Below, one piece after another: positions 48,695-60,676 of a stretch of DNA of 64,000 nucleotides. Position 1 is the first letter of the stretch. Every line of letters begins with the position of its first letter. Made by a program: the position numbers and the translations under genes. The stretch is from Pisolithus tinctorius (taxonomy: Eukaryota; Basidiomycota; Agaricomycetes; Boletales; Pisolithaceae), in NCBI GenBank assembly GCA_024663395.1, contig JANFAH010000006.1, positions 1,984,001 through 2,048,000 of the forward strand, read 5' to 3'. The notes under the pieces were generated by a model. The model did not search any database. It was not told the DNA's origin and saw nothing but the letters and a program-made list of their open reading frames with translations.

Positions 48695-49000
48695 TCCACG
48701 TCCATGTCTACCTCCGTCTGACTAAGCCTAATGTGGCTGTGTCCTCATCTCCGGCCCCCAGGCCTCCCTACTACAACAGGACAAGCGCTGCGCGGAGGCT
48801 ATCCGACAACAGGGCAAAAAGAGTGTACAGACACTTCGACAATGCGACTGTCGTAACTGTTCTAGCTTGCAAGAATATGGCACTCTTTTACTAGGAAAGT
48901 TGAAGAGTTAACCACGAAGGTAGGTTCTTTTCCGAAGATGCGATGCTTGGAAACGATCGTTATGTCGCAGGTCAAGCTAGACCTGAAGTTTTGATATACT

Positions 49001-50544
49001 CGATTTGTGTTCAAAAGCACCTGATCAGTGATCGGGCTCTAAAGTAACACAGATTCCAGAGTAGCCTAGTTCTTGGCGCTCCTCGCCATTGCCTTAGTGT
49101 TGCATGACATGTAGGGTAATTTTCCCCGTCTGCTTGTAAATGCGAACAAGCGTGCCCCGTTGGCACTAAACTCGGCAGGGATGGGACTATGTGTATTTTC
49201 CAGTCTCATGTGCGGACCTGTCGGGTTAATATCAAGATTGACATACATACTAGTCTCCTCGGAAAGGGAGTCGCTCAGCGCGTAAGGTACTGCAATTGCT
49301 GCTTCCCGGAGCACTTGAACAGGCCCGGTGGCTGTGGACAGCATCAAGGACTTCGTTCCTATTGCATTAATCAAATTGAGACAGACTCGCAACGCACGGC
49401 AGATATTGAGCACGCGAGTCGCCACGCACGTGTCCCTTGAGTTTGCACCTCAGCCATGTCGCTGCAGTGGCTAGTCGAGCTGGGATAAGAAATTCGAAGG
49501 GGAAGGGAAAAATCCTTTGTAATATATTTGTGCTTTGCCCGGGTGGCATTAATTTTAGGGAGTAAGGTAGGACGTCTGCGAATTTCTCTATCAGACTTGA
49601 TCCTTCCTGCGTTCGCGGACGCCGTGGGCAGAGGGAACGCGACACGATAGTCTGGGTTGCGAAGATGCTTGGCGGTATGGGTCCCAAGGGAAGCGCGAGA
49701 ACGGGTATGGTCGACTTGACCGCGGTAAATGTCAAAGAATGCCTAGAGCGGATGCCACTGCCACACTGGCGAGTCTTCGACCCCCCCTGCGACAGGTGCC
49801 AATTTCCCTTGCTGGCGATCGAGCCTCAGGCCGAGCAGATTCCTTCAGTGGCCTTCATTGAAGGCGACGCACTGACCCACATCTAAAGTGCAGTGTGCGG
49901 CTTATCCTAGTGCATCGATTATTCAATGCTATGTAATACACTCCCGACCGACGCAGCAGTAATAGTGTACTGTTCATCTCTGTTTCTCGCAGATTCTGAT
50001 GCTGGTTATTCTTTCGCGCGTGTCTTCCTTGTTGTGATGAGTCTTACTAGTGGGTCCTCCCTTTCCCGTCTCATCCGCATGTTGATTTTCTGCTCCATTT
50101 TTTCACCACGCGCGCATGGCGTAACTATCTGCAACCGCAGAATTTACTCCGTGAGCCCTTACAATGTGTCGTCGGCAGAGCAGCATTTACAGGCCTACGT
50201 TCGTTGGATTGCTTGAACCTTCTTACATTTACCCTCTCGAGCTCGACACTGGATCTTCGTCCGTCGATAACCAACTCCGTTCCACCTCCGATGGAAAAGT
50301 TGTCACAAAACCGGTATGCTGGAGGCAAAAAGGGGTACCGGCTTCTCTGTTTGGTGACTGGGGTGGGTCCCTTGCAACGTTTGACGTTTTAATTTCATCT
50401 CGATGGACTTGTGCCAGATTTAATTGGGGAACATGCAATCGGCGACCCCCTTGACGTTGTGCTGCGAAGTCTTCCAACACTTGCCTGTCTTCCATGATTG
50501 GATGATCCCAGAATTCTGTTCGTAAAGATCGATGAATTGTATTA
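49001..50544. repeat. Array spacer plus class A upstream region
   Basis: 49010-49740 resembles the 3' spacer modules of other copies, with a conserved minus-strand protein-like trace near 49500-49730. From about 49750 the sequence follows the class A upstream region (ACTGGCGAGTCTTCGACCCCCC, later GGATCTTCGTCCGTCGATAA), but the part directly before a start codon is missing. Confidence 0.55.
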
Positions 50545-50894
50545 CTGATGGCCAGCGGCCAACGTCCGGAAGACACCCGGCACTTCATGAAAATGCAGCA
50601 GCCCGATTGTGGGAAGCCTTCGTGGACGCCACTTTCCTGCGCTTGAGGGACAAGCCCTGCGCTGAAGACTATCCGACAAAACGTGAATAAAGCATACCGA
50701 CAGTTCTGCAGTGCAATTGCGCTCACTGTTCTTCGTCGGCGCCTGGAGGTGTACGAGAATTCGGGACGCCCTTTATCATGAAAGTGGAAGAGTTGGTTTC
50801 AAAGATGAGTTCTGTCTCCGTTGTCGGTGCTTGTAGAAGTTGGATGAGATTATCATACATCAGGTTGAGCCCGAGCTGCGGTTTGAAAGGGCAA
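50545..50894 (+). pseudogene. BTB-family C-terminal fragment, array copy 6
   Basis: Only the last third of a class A gene remains: from the variable segment (GGCCAGCGGCCAACGTCCGGAAG) through the AAGCCCTGCGCTGAAGACTATCC region to GTGGAAGAGTTGGTTTC, the intron and the tiny last exon (GTTGAGCCCGAGCTGCGGTTTGA). It is joined straight to class A upstream sequence, so about 750 bp including the whole BTB domain are deleted. Confidence 0.8.
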
Positions 50895-51880
50895 TTATAA
50901 TATTTTTCTGGTCGGAAAGGTGGGGGGATGCGTAAGGCGTTGGATGTGACCCCGTGCTTTTTGTAAGTGTCCATGTGCGATGGATACACCACCAAGTTAG
51001 TCTCGAAATGGACGTGCCTTGAAGAGTAGGTCACTATCCCAAGCCAACCTATAATGCTTATCCCGTCACTTGCATTCACTGGGCCAAACCCTTGTTGAGA
51101 AGAAGCCATAAAGCCGAGAGTCGAGGCTCTTGCCTAACCTTTGCAGAAATAACACAGGGGAAAAGAGTGACGATATATCGACCTTCCTTACTTGCAGGTC
51201 GCGTGGTCTTCAGCGCAACAACAATATGATCGCGCTGCGATTGGGGGCATGACGTTTCATCTGTTCTCCCCTAGTCATCCACCCTCGGCATTCTACGACA
51301 TCAATATCACAGCCCGTAAGGTATGAATGTGCGTGCAATACTCATCCAATCATTGACGAGTACCTGCATTAATAGGTGTGAGGTTTGCAAGCTATCTGAG
51401 GACGGCCCAGACCGCCACCGGAACAACCGGATTTTCCCCTCTCCCAGTGTAGTGTTGGGTTATCTTTCATCACCTCGTTTATTGATAAGCCTTGCACTCC
51501 AGCCTTGAGGACACAGCGGGTGGTAATGATTTTACAAAACAAGATGCAATGAAAGTCGATCACGAGCCCTGTGACCCGTGGAGATCCTTGTTCGGCAGAG
51601 GCAAGGATATGCTTTTCAAATCACAGTCCACGATGTATGCAAGGTACAGCGTCCAGCACATCGAAGTACGTCATAATACTTACTTATCTGCGTATTTTCA
51701 TCATGTGAATGGTCGTTGACTCTGGTTCTCTCTATCGATAAGCCCTAAGAGGTCAAATTGTCTGAAGCACGTTTCGCAACGTGATGCAAGTACAATCGAA
51801 AGATTGGGGGAAGGGGATGCCTGTGACTTATCGCCAATCTATGTCACCCTCGTGCAGTACACGTAGGTGGCCTAACTGGC
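50895..51880. repeat. Class B upstream module before BTB copy 7
   Basis: Same blocks as at 39400-40180 (for example GGGGGCATGACGTTTCATCTG, GGGGATGCCTGTGACTTATCGCC). No conserved frame. Confidence 0.55.
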
Positions 51881-51890
51881 CTACAAAAGG
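51881..51890 (+). promoter_or_regulatory. TATA-like box of BTB copy 7
   Basis: CCTAACTGGCCTACAAAAGG, about 130 bp upstream of the ATG at 52011. Confidence 0.55.
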
Positions 51891-52010
51891 CCGGGCATCG
51901 ACAGAAGTACAGTTGAAACGCAGAGCTTCCGTATATTTCAGGTTTGTAAATACTTCCATCCGCCCATACGTCCCTGACACTACGGAACACTCTAGCCGCT
52001 ATCATCCTCC

Positions 52011-53030
52011 ATGTCCGCTTCCACTGAACCTTCCTGCACGCTGCCCCCCTTTGACCATGTGAAGGCGGACGTTATTTTACGGTCATCTGACGACGTTGAC
52101 TTCCGCGTATTCAAGCTGTTCCTCTCTCTCGCGTCGCCATTCTTCGAGACCCTCTTTGATTTTCCCCAGCCGTCAGAGGAGATGAGCACGGATGTGGAGT
52201 TCAAGGACGGACTACCCATCGTTCCTGTCTCAGAAGACAGTAAGACGCTGGATCCGCTCCTCCGCTTCTGCTACCCCTGCACCCTGTCGGAGGATCCTGT
52301 CCTCGAGGATTTCAGAGACGTCGTAAATGTACTCGAGGCGGCCAAGAAGTATTCCCTCAATGGGATCGAGAGGACAGTATGCAAATCTCTGTTCAACCCG
52401 AAGATATTGGAGGTAAACTCGTTGCGCTGCTTCGCGATCGCATGCCGCGCCCGCATGCAAAACGAGTGCATTCTTGCTGCTAAACATGCCCTTCGAGAGC
52501 CTTCGGTTCCGATGTGGTTCGAGGAGATCGAATTGATCACTGCCAGCGAGCTCCTTTCGTTGTTGACGTATCATAAAAAATGCGGCGACATCATTCAGAC
52601 ATTGAAGGGCAACTACTCCTGGATCACAGCCGAATATCGCCAGTGGAATACTGCCCCATGGATGTGCGGATTCAACTCTACTGGCAACTGCTGTGGATGT
52701 ACTAGGTCGACGTCAGGAAGATTCATGCTAAATGGGCACGCAACTGTTCAGTGGTGGGAAACCTTCATGGACTCCACTTTCGTGGATTTGCGTGACAATC
52801 CTTGCGCGGACACCATTCGAAAAAATGTCGAAAAGGCAATACAGACGGCTCGGCAGCGCAATTGTGGTTACTGTTCTCTTGCAGTTTCTGGAGGCATGCA
52901 AGAATTCGGGACCCTCTTCATCAACAAAGTTGAAGAGTTAATCTCGCAGGTGAGATCTGCCCACTTTCGATACCTGGCGGCGTCAGGTAACTTTTTCGTA
53001 TCGCAGGTTGAACTGGAGTTGAGGTTCTGA
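52011..53030 (+). CDS. BTB-domain protein, array copy 7
   Basis: Exons 52011-52949 and 53007-53030 give 320 residues. Start MSASTEPSCTLPPFDHVKAD; closest to copy 2 over the whole length. The variable segment is CGFNSTGNCCGCTRSTSGRF, the Cys pair is CGYC, and the last exon is VELELRF, as in copy 1 apart from one residue. Confidence 0.87.
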   Translation: MSASTEPSCTLPPFDHVKADVILRSSDDVDFRVFKLFLSLASPFFETLFDFPQPSEEMSTDVEFKDGLPIVPVSEDSKTLDPLLRFCYPCTLSEDPVLEDFRDVVNVLEAAKKYSLNGIERTVCKSLFNPKILEVNSLRCFAIACRARMQNECILAAKHALREPSVPMWFEEIELITASELLSLLTYHKKCGDIIQTLKGNYSWITAEYRQWNTAPWMCGFNSTGNCCGCTRSTSGRFMLNGHATVQWWETFMDSTFVDLRDNPCADTIRKNVEKAIQTARQRNCGYCSLAVSGGMQEFGTLFINKVEELISQVRSAHFRYLAASGNFFVSQVELELRF

Positions 53031-53980
53031 AAGTAACGACGTCTACTTTGTTGTTGGGTTCATGACACGGCGGTCGTGTGTAGGATATCAAAAGTGATGT
53101 TGTCCCATCTGTAAGTCTGCTCGATTGCAATAAATTTATCACCGAGATATTTCTCGATGTACATGCCGTATCTTGGGGAGTAGGTTCGATCACAGGCAAA
53201 GCTAGAAGACTTGTCTACTGACTTAGACTCCTTTACCCAAAACTCGCGTTGAGCGTCAGCCCAGGGACCCTCACCTGCCTTCAAAACAACTCATGAGCGA
53301 TAGCGTTATCGCCATTCCCTGCCCACGGTTTCGATGATCCTTCTTGTGAAGACAATTTGACTGGACTATTGTTGGAGCGCATGACATTTTATCTCTTGGC
53401 CCTCGTTATCGCCCTTAGCATGACACTACATTCTCAAATTCATTGCAGCCAACAAGGTACGCAACATGTGTGTAGTGCTCGTCCAATCACTGAGGAATGC
53501 TGCAGGTAAAGGGTATGCAAGATGTCTGAAAACAGTCCAGGTCACGATCCAAACGGTCGTAATCTAGTACAACGTTCATCACCTTGTTTATCGATAGGCT
53601 CCCTATTCCAGCGTGTGGATACGAAGGACTGTAACCATTTTACAAAACAAGGTGAGATGGAAGTCGATAACGAACCCTATGACCCACGGCGGTCCCTGTT
53701 CGCCGATGGTAAAGACATCCTTTTGAAATCTCAATGCCATCATGTACGCAAGGTGCAGGGTCCCGTGCGTCATAATATTCAGTTATCTCCATATCTTCGT
53801 CATCTGAATGCTCATTGATTCTGATCCCATCTATCGATATAGCCTTGGGAAGTAAAGATGTTTGACTGTATGCCAAAGCGTGTTTTGAGAAGGCGGCCGA
53901 AAAGGTTGGGAGAAGGGGATGATTGTGTTATCGCCAATCTGCGTCGACCTCGCGCAATCCACGCATGCAGCCTAACTGGC
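53031..53980. repeat. Spacer and class B upstream module before BTB copy 8
   Basis: The first about 250 bp follow copy 7; the class B module starts near 53290 (GGAGCGCATGACATTTTATC, GGTATGCAAGATGTCTG). Overlapping frames are not conserved. Confidence 0.5.
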
Positions 53981-53990
53981 CTATAAAAGG
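53981..53990 (+). promoter_or_regulatory. TATA box of BTB copy 8
   Basis: CCTAACTGGCCTATAAAAGG, 138 bp upstream of the ATG at 54120. Confidence 0.6.
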
Positions 53991-54119
53991 CCGTCCGTCA
54001 ATGGGAGCACTGTCCAAACCCAGACATTCCCCATTACACGTCAGGTCTGTAAAAGTTCTAAAGACTGTCTGTCTGTATGTCCCTGACCCAACGAACCAAT
54101 CTAGCCGCTAGCATCATAT

Positions 54120-55138
54120 ATGTCTGTCTCTTCCGAGCCTTCCTGCGCACCGTCGCCCTTCGACCATGCGAGGGCAGATGTGATTCTACGGTCGTCTGAC
54201 GACGTTGACTTTCGCGTATTCAAGTTGTTCCTCTCTCTCGCATCGCCGTTCTTCGAGACCCTCTTTGATCTCCCTCAACCGTCAGAGGAGATGAGTACAG
54301 ATGTGGAGATGAAGGACGGACTACCCGTCATTCCTGTCTCAGAAGATAGTAAGACGCTGGATCCACTACTCCGCTTCTGCTATCCCTGCACTCTGGCAGA
54401 GGATCCTGCCCTTGAGGATTTTAGAGACGTTATAAACGTACTCGAGGCGGCCAAAAAATATTCTCTTGACGCAATCGAGCAGACGGTATGCAAATCTCTG
54501 TTCAACCCGAAGATATTGGAGGAGAATTCGCTCCGCTGCTTCGCTGTCGCGTGCCGTGCTCGCCTGCAGGATGAGTCTGTACTCGCCGCCAGGTACACCC
54601 TTCGAGAACCTCAGGTTCCAGTGTGGTTCGAGGAGATCGAATTGATTACTTCCACCGAACTCCTTGCGCTGTTAACATATCACCGCAAATGCGCTACCGC
54701 TGTGCTGGCACTAAAGAATGACCTCTCTTGGATTACAGCCGAATACCGTCAGTGGCGTGCTGTGCCATGGATGGTCCCCACGGGCTCCAATCGTTGGAGT
54801 TGTGATATCCTGTCAACGACTGGAAGGTACCCTGTGTTTGACGGATGCACAGTTGCGCAATGGTGGGAAACATTCATGGACTCTACTTTTCTGGATATGC
54901 AGGAGAAGCCCTGCGCAGAGACTATCCGACAAAATGTCGACAAGGCTATACAGACAATTCGACGATGCAACTGCGGTAATTGTTCTTCCACGGTGCCGGC
55001 AGGCTTGCGAGAATTTGCAACTCTCTTTACTAACAAAGCCGAAGAGTTAATCGCCAAGGTGAGTTTTCTTCCCTGTAACACTTGAAGACATCTGGTGACC
55101 TGGTTATATTGCAGGTGGAGCTAGACCTAAAGTTTTGA
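54120..55138 (+). CDS. BTB-domain protein, array copy 8
   Basis: Exons 54120-55058 and 55115-55138 give 320 residues. Start MSVSSEPSCAPSPFDHARAD. The BTB domain is intact. The variable segment (VPTGSNRWSCDILSTTGRY) lacks the CGC triplet of copies 2, 4 and 7. The Cys pair is CGNC and the last exon is VELDLKF. Confidence 0.87.
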
Positions 55139-57049
55139 TGTTCAAGATATACTCCACCCGTTTTTGCAAGTTTGCCTGATTATATAGTGATCGGGGCACA
55201 AAGTAATTGTTTTCGCCTTGTACCTTAACGTGCTTCGCGACGTATGTTGTAGAACTGAGAAATGTAGGATAGTTTTGCCAGTCTATTTGTGAAATTGCAA
55301 GAATCGAGTTCAGCAATGCTCACACTAGACTTGGAACGGACTCAAAATAAGAATACTTCTTGTCAGCCTCATGTGGAAACAACACTTGATAACACTGTGG
55401 TCTCGTCCAAAGTTTCGCGCCAGGAACAGACGCACACTAGTACTTGTTGGATCAGCATAAGTTTGAACCAACCAGAAGTAGTTGTTACCACTCTAGCGAG
55501 GCGCAATCTTGTGTGATAGAGGCCAAATAGAGGCTACAGATACGGAATGATGACGACGTCACGGACCAAACAGCAAATTATCAGTGACCTGTAACGTGAC
55601 TGTAAAGAAATCATAACACAATTCTTGCAACACAATAAAGTTCAAGAAGCTCCAGGACGGGCCCACGTAATTCCTGGAGGGCCTAAACAGGCCTATCATA
55701 GTCAGTATTGACGGCTTCTCTCCTACCACTGAGTTTAACTTGCAGGTCCAACGTTGTCAAATTGCCACGCACCTGTCATACCTGCGCATCAGCCCCGCTC
55801 GCCACAACTGCTGGTATAACAGGAGTAGGGGCACGAAGATACAATTACACTGCGGCAGCTAGTTAGTATCAGTTTGAGAGCATCTAAAAGCCTCCCTGTC
55901 AGACTTGATTGTGACCATCCCTACACTCGCGAATGCCGAAGACCCGAACTTAAGACTGTAGGTTGACAGCAAGACGCGAGAAAACGCGAAGTCTACAAGG
56001 CGGGCTGGCTTTGCGAAGATGCCTGGCAGTGTGGCGAGTCTGGAGGTCACGAAGGAAAATCGTCCACATCGAGATCTGAGTCCTGCATCGATGCCCCTCT
56101 CCCAGGGATTTGGTGGCGCTGATGAGGACTGGTTCATGAACCGCTGTGTTGATGGTCGAATTTCAAGACACGTTGTCGGTGACTTTCAAGACGTCCGAAT
56201 GTGGCGCTCAATTGTATGACTTCGGGAAGGCCTGTCCTAGTCACGGAAATGTGACAAGGGTAATGCAAAAAGTCGCTCAGTGCACAAGACGCTGCGCATC
56301 CTTCTTCCTAGACAACTTAAAAAAGCACATCATCGCCGACTTCTTTCCCATCACCTTGTTTAACTGCAAGCTGAACGTCGCCAAACTGCTATGCATCCCT
56401 TGTACCTGCGCATGAGCCATGCTCGCTGCGGTTGCTGGTGTAGTAGACTCAGGGGTTCGAAGAACAGGGATAGGTTTCCCTGCGGCGGACTAGATGGCAT
56501 CAGTTTGAGAAGACTGGATGACGAAGAGCCGAACCCAGGACTGCGAGGTGACAGCGAGATGTGAGGAAACGTGAGGCCTTCAAGGTGGTCTGGTGTAAGT
56601 CGCTTGGCAGTGCGGCGCGCCCGAGGGTCGCAACAGAGGGTCATCCAAATCGAGATGGCCGGCCGGTTGGACGATGTGGGGGTCAAGATCTGAGTTCTGC
56701 GTAGTCGATACTCTTCCTCATTGTTGACCTCAAGTACGGAGGGCGAGCTCTCAGTGCCGAAGTGACTCACTGCAGCTCACCGCCGATACGTATGCAGAAA
56801 GGCCACTCTCCCCGATCCCACCACATGCCTCCTTACTCTCGGAAGCCAGCCTGCGGGGTTGATTATGACCTGCGCCTCACAATACGAGATTAAGTAGTAG
56901 TTGGAACGTACATCTCTTCACGGGGATTAAGTGGCGCTGGTGATGGTTCGTGAGACATACAACAAAGTTAACAGCGTCTTGGGCAACCTGACTCCTGTAC
57001 TATCTACAGCAGGCCCGACGGACCGCGCGCGTTGACAGTCAGATTTCAA
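55139..57049. repeat. Array spacer with duplicated 3' modules
   Basis: Two versions of the conserved 3' module lie near 55640-56140 and 56270-56760. Each has a minus-strand trace sharing FGSSAF/FGSSSS and LKLMPS with the copies near 49500 and 60250. All are broken by stops; this is a repeat family rather than an active gene. The ACTATCTACAGCAGG block lies near 57000. Confidence 0.5.
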
Positions 57050-58330
57050 GATAAACTGTCAACGATAGTCGAGAGGTACGATTCTGAGGACTTCAGGAAA
57101 TGTCGAAGTGACCATTTTTTCTAATATCCTTCAGTAAGCCAATTGAATTGGCGTATCCAAATCATCTCCGAGTCGCTGGAGCTCCTTTATCTGTGCAAAT
57201 ACGGGATGGTGGATGGGAGCGCTCAACTGGAAGCGCGTGGGTAAGCTGGTAAATTTCCAACCCCCCTGGAGGGGGTGCACATTTCCCCCACCATCGTTCG
57301 ACTCGAATATACGCATGAGCAGAAACATCTCTAAGAAGGCTCAGAAACTTGTGACGACCATGGCCCACGTGGCGAGTGAGCACCCCCAGAGTGGCTTCCA
57401 ATATCATGCCACATAAAAAATGTCTAGTGTGGGCTCGCCCTGGCGCATTGGGTGGTCCTGACATTTTTGACTGACAGGCGAGTAGTATGTGGTCCATGTG
57501 TCCCGTTAATCACAGGTCTTGGTTTGTTCGTTCCTGCACATATGTCTTCTATCTTATGATCATCAGCCCGGTGAGTTTATCTTCATCTTTTCTTGGTTCA
57601 TTTGGGTCAGAGATGTTGCTGTTCTATTACCTTCTTTTGACTCCATGAGCGCATGGCATAATTTACTTCCTAAGCTTTGATCGCGCGTGTGTCAATGGCA
57701 GGGCGGCACTTACAGGTCTACATTCGTCGGATTTCTCGGACTTTCTTACCTTGACCCTCTGGAGCTCAACGGTAGATCCTTGTCCATCGATAAACCGTCT
57801 TTACTCCGACCTGCCTGTGACAAAACCAGACTGCTGGAAGAAAGAAGGTGAGTCATATTCTCTGTTTGGTGGTCGTCGTGGTCGGTTCTAACGTTTTAAT
57901 TTCATCTCGATGGATTTAGACCAGATATAATCACGGAGCGTACATTCTGCTCTATCCTTAACATTCCGCCGCGGAATCTTCCCGTGCCTCGTTGTCTTCC
58001 ATGGTTGGATGGCCGCAGAATTTGATTCATAGAGATCGATGAACCGCGTTCCTGGTTCCGTAAACTCCAACTGCGCTGGGACGTTCCTCTACATTTTTGT
58101 GTGTACAGCTTCGGAAACAGAAACTCAAAGATGCGGGAGGTATGATAGCATGATCTCAGTCGCGCGGGCCATGCCAACAAACATTACCATACACAGAGTT
58201 TTGCATTGCCATAAAGGCAGGGGGCTTGCGGATGGAGGTGAGACGTCAAGGTTGCCTACTGTCGCCCAGGTTTGTGTTCGTCCCCCGTCATTTAGGTGGA
58301 TCTGACGCAACTGACTTGTGGCATTATAGC
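57050..58330. promoter_or_regulatory. Class A upstream region of BTB copy 9
   Basis: Homologous to 36994-38254 but clearly diverged, with the order of blocks kept (AACCCCCCTGGA..., CTTATGATCATCAGCCCGGTGAG, GTCCATCGATAAAC, CGATGGATTTAGACCAGATATAA). A CCATAAAGGCAGG box lies near 58209-58221, about 120 bp before the ATG. Confidence 0.55.
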
Positions 58331-59356
58331 ATGTCAGACTCGCAAGATCCCTCCTCCTACGCATCACCGCCCTTTGATCATGAGAAGGCAGACGTAATTT
58401 TGCGATCATCCAATAACGTAGACTTTCGTGTCTTCAAGTTGTTTCTGTCTCTTGCATCGCCATTCTTCGAAACCCTGTTTAATCTCCCCCAACCGTCAGA
58501 AGAGACGAGCACAGATGTAGTGACCAAGGATGGACTACCCGTTATCCCTCTCTCAGAGGACAGCGAGACGCTAGATTCGCTCCTCCGCCTCTGCTATCCC
58601 TGTACTCTGGTGGAGATTGCTACCCTCGAGGATTTTAGAGTGCTCGCGAACGTACTCGAGGCAGCCAAAAAGTATTCCCTCGCCGAAATCAAACGGATGG
58701 CATGCGAATCTCTCTTTAGCCCGGAGATATTGGAGGCAAACTCGTTGCGTTGCTTCGTTATTGCGTGCCGCTCCTGCATGCAAGATGAGTGCGCTCTTGC
58801 TGCCCGATACACCCTTCGGGAGCCGTTGGTTCCGACCTGGTTCGAGGAAATCGAACTGATTACTTCCACCGAACTCCTTGCACTGTTGACATACCATCGT
58901 AAATGCGGCACAGCTATACAGACACTAAAGGATGACTTCTCTTGGATGAACACCCAGTATCCTCAGTGGACCGCTGCTCCGTGGATGGTCGGTAAGACTC
59001 CTAGTGGTAGCCCTTGTTGCACTCGATCGTCGTCCAGGAGATACCGTTTGTTTCCTGGAACCGAAGCTGCCCAATGGTTTGAAGCGTTCATGGACTCCAC
59101 GTTTCTGGACATGCAGGACAAGCCCTGCGTGGAGACTGTCCACCGAAATATCGAGAAGGCTGTACAGACAGTCCGACAGGGCGACTGCCGTCACTGTTCC
59201 GTAGCAGTACCTGGAGGCATGCGTGACTTCGGGGTACTCCTTATCGACAAAGTTGAAGAATTAATCGGCAAGGTGAGTTCTTCCCATGAGTTAAAACATT
59301 TGTAGACATCAAGTGACCTCGTTATGTCACAGGTCGAGCTAGACCTTAAGTTTTGA
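58331..59356 (+). CDS. BTB-domain protein, array copy 9
   Basis: Exons 58331-59272 and 59333-59356 give 321 residues. Start MSDSQDPSSYASPPFDHEKAD (class A type, as copies 1 and 10). It is the most diverged intact copy in the helical region (IKRMACESLFSPEILEAN). The variable segment is VGKTPSGSPCCTRSSSRRY, the Cys pair is CRHC, and the last exon is VELDLKF. Confidence 0.87.
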
Positions 59357-60676
59357 TGTGCCAGATATGATTTGTCCTTGCAACTTCGCCTCGTCAGTGA
59401 TTGGGGTACAAAGTGATTAGTAACGGCCTTGTTTTTGTCTTTACCCTGATGTGTTTCGAGAGATTTACATATTGCAGAAGTGTAGGATAGCTTCACCTGC
59501 CTGCCTGTTAGTGACATTGAATGAAGTCGATCATGTTCCCGCTAGAGTTGAGATGGACTCGAGATGAAACTGATTGATATGAAGATTTACACTCCGTAGC
59601 TTTGGAAGCTTCAAGTTCTCGAGTAGACCTGCACTAGATCGGGATGTTTGAAACGACTAGTAATTATTACAACTCTAGCAAGTAAGCATTGTATAGAAGG
59701 TACAGATACAGCATAATATCTATGATATAGAGTCACGAATCAAACAGTAGATTACGAGTGATTTACAACGTGATCGTAAAAAGCTCATGATGCACAATTA
59801 TTGCAGCGGAAAAAAGCTCAGGAAGGTCCGAAGCTCCAGGACGGGCCGACCTCACAAACATGACAATCACGAACAAGTGATAAGCGTAATGAAGTGAACT
59901 CGCTCAGTGCACAAGACACTGCGCGTCTTCCTTCCTGGAGGGCTTGAAGAAGCCCATCATCGCCAGCATCGATGACTTCTTTCCTACCACCTTGTTCAGC
60001 GGCAGACTCAACATGCTCCGTGACGCATGGGGATGTTTAGTACGCGCGTCGTCAACTTGCCACGCATCCCTCGCGCTTGTGCATCAGCGACGTTTGCCAC
60101 AGGGTTGGTGTGGCAGGGATAGGATGATCGAAGGACGAGGATAAAAATTCCTTGCGCTCCCTGTCCGTTTCGCCTGGCGAGTTGGACCGCCTTTCGAGGG
60201 GCGGACCGGATGGCATCAGTTTAAGGGGAGCAGAACGTCTGCGAGCTTTCCTATCAGACTTAATCTTCCCGACACCAGTGAACGCCGAAGACCCGAACTT
60301 GGGGCTGCAAAGGGACAGCGAGACACGAGGGAATGCGACGTCAAGAAAATAGTCTGGTTTGCGAAGATGCTTGGCAGTCCGACGAGGCCGCGAGGGAAGT
60401 GCGAGAACGGACATGACCGGCTTATCAAATCCAGCGAGGGCACTGCACTGCCGAATGTAGCAAGATCATCCACGTCGAGATGGTCGGTTGATTGGACGAT
60501 GCAATGGGGGATTGAACGTTGAGATCTGAGACCCGAGCTCTGCGTCGATACGTTCTTCACCGTCGACGCCACTTGGAGTGCAGAAGGTGAGGTCTCTCCA
60601 CCGAAAGTGACTCACTGCAGCTCGCCTGTCTCCGAACCGCCTGCAAGTGTGGGCGTACTCCCACTCCTCTTCAAGG
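59357..60676. repeat. Array spacer downstream of BTB copy 9
   Basis: Contains the 3' module (AAGACACTGCGCGTCTTCC, CATCATCGCCAGCATCGATG near 59910-59990) and the minus-strand repeat trace near 60052-60414. No gene is called. Confidence 0.5.

Larger units (their letters stand above)
46646..48775 (-). mobile_element. Gag-only (non-autonomous) LTR retrotransposon inside BTB copy 5
   Basis: Two matching LTRs: 46646-46804 (159 bp) and 47803-48775 (about 167 bp of LTR, split by an 806 bp insertion). On the element's own strand (minus) the LTR starts TGTAGTAGGGAGGCC and ends CTGCTCCA. ACAG flanks both sides as target duplication (46642-46645 and 48776-48779). A TCTTGGTGACAAT sequence directly follows the 5' LTR and fits a tRNA primer-binding region. 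There is no protease, reverse transcriptase or integrase frame. A related solo LTR lies at 60677-60838. Confidence 0.85.
45835..49000 (+). pseudogene. Broken BTB-family gene, array copy 5, split by an LTR element
   Basis: The first part (about 45880-46641) matches from the BTB start (SPFDHPKAVVILRSFDNFDFRVFKL) through VLEAEKKYCLNAIE to MEFTFLE. The normal ATG is lost and frameshifts occur near 45985 and 46400. A 2.13 kb LTR element then interrupts it. The second part resumes at 48776 (ACAGGACAAGCGCTGCGCGGAGGC) and reaches the final exon remnant (GTCAAGCTAGACCTGAAGTTTTGA near 48970). It can no longer give a normal product. Confidence 0.85.
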
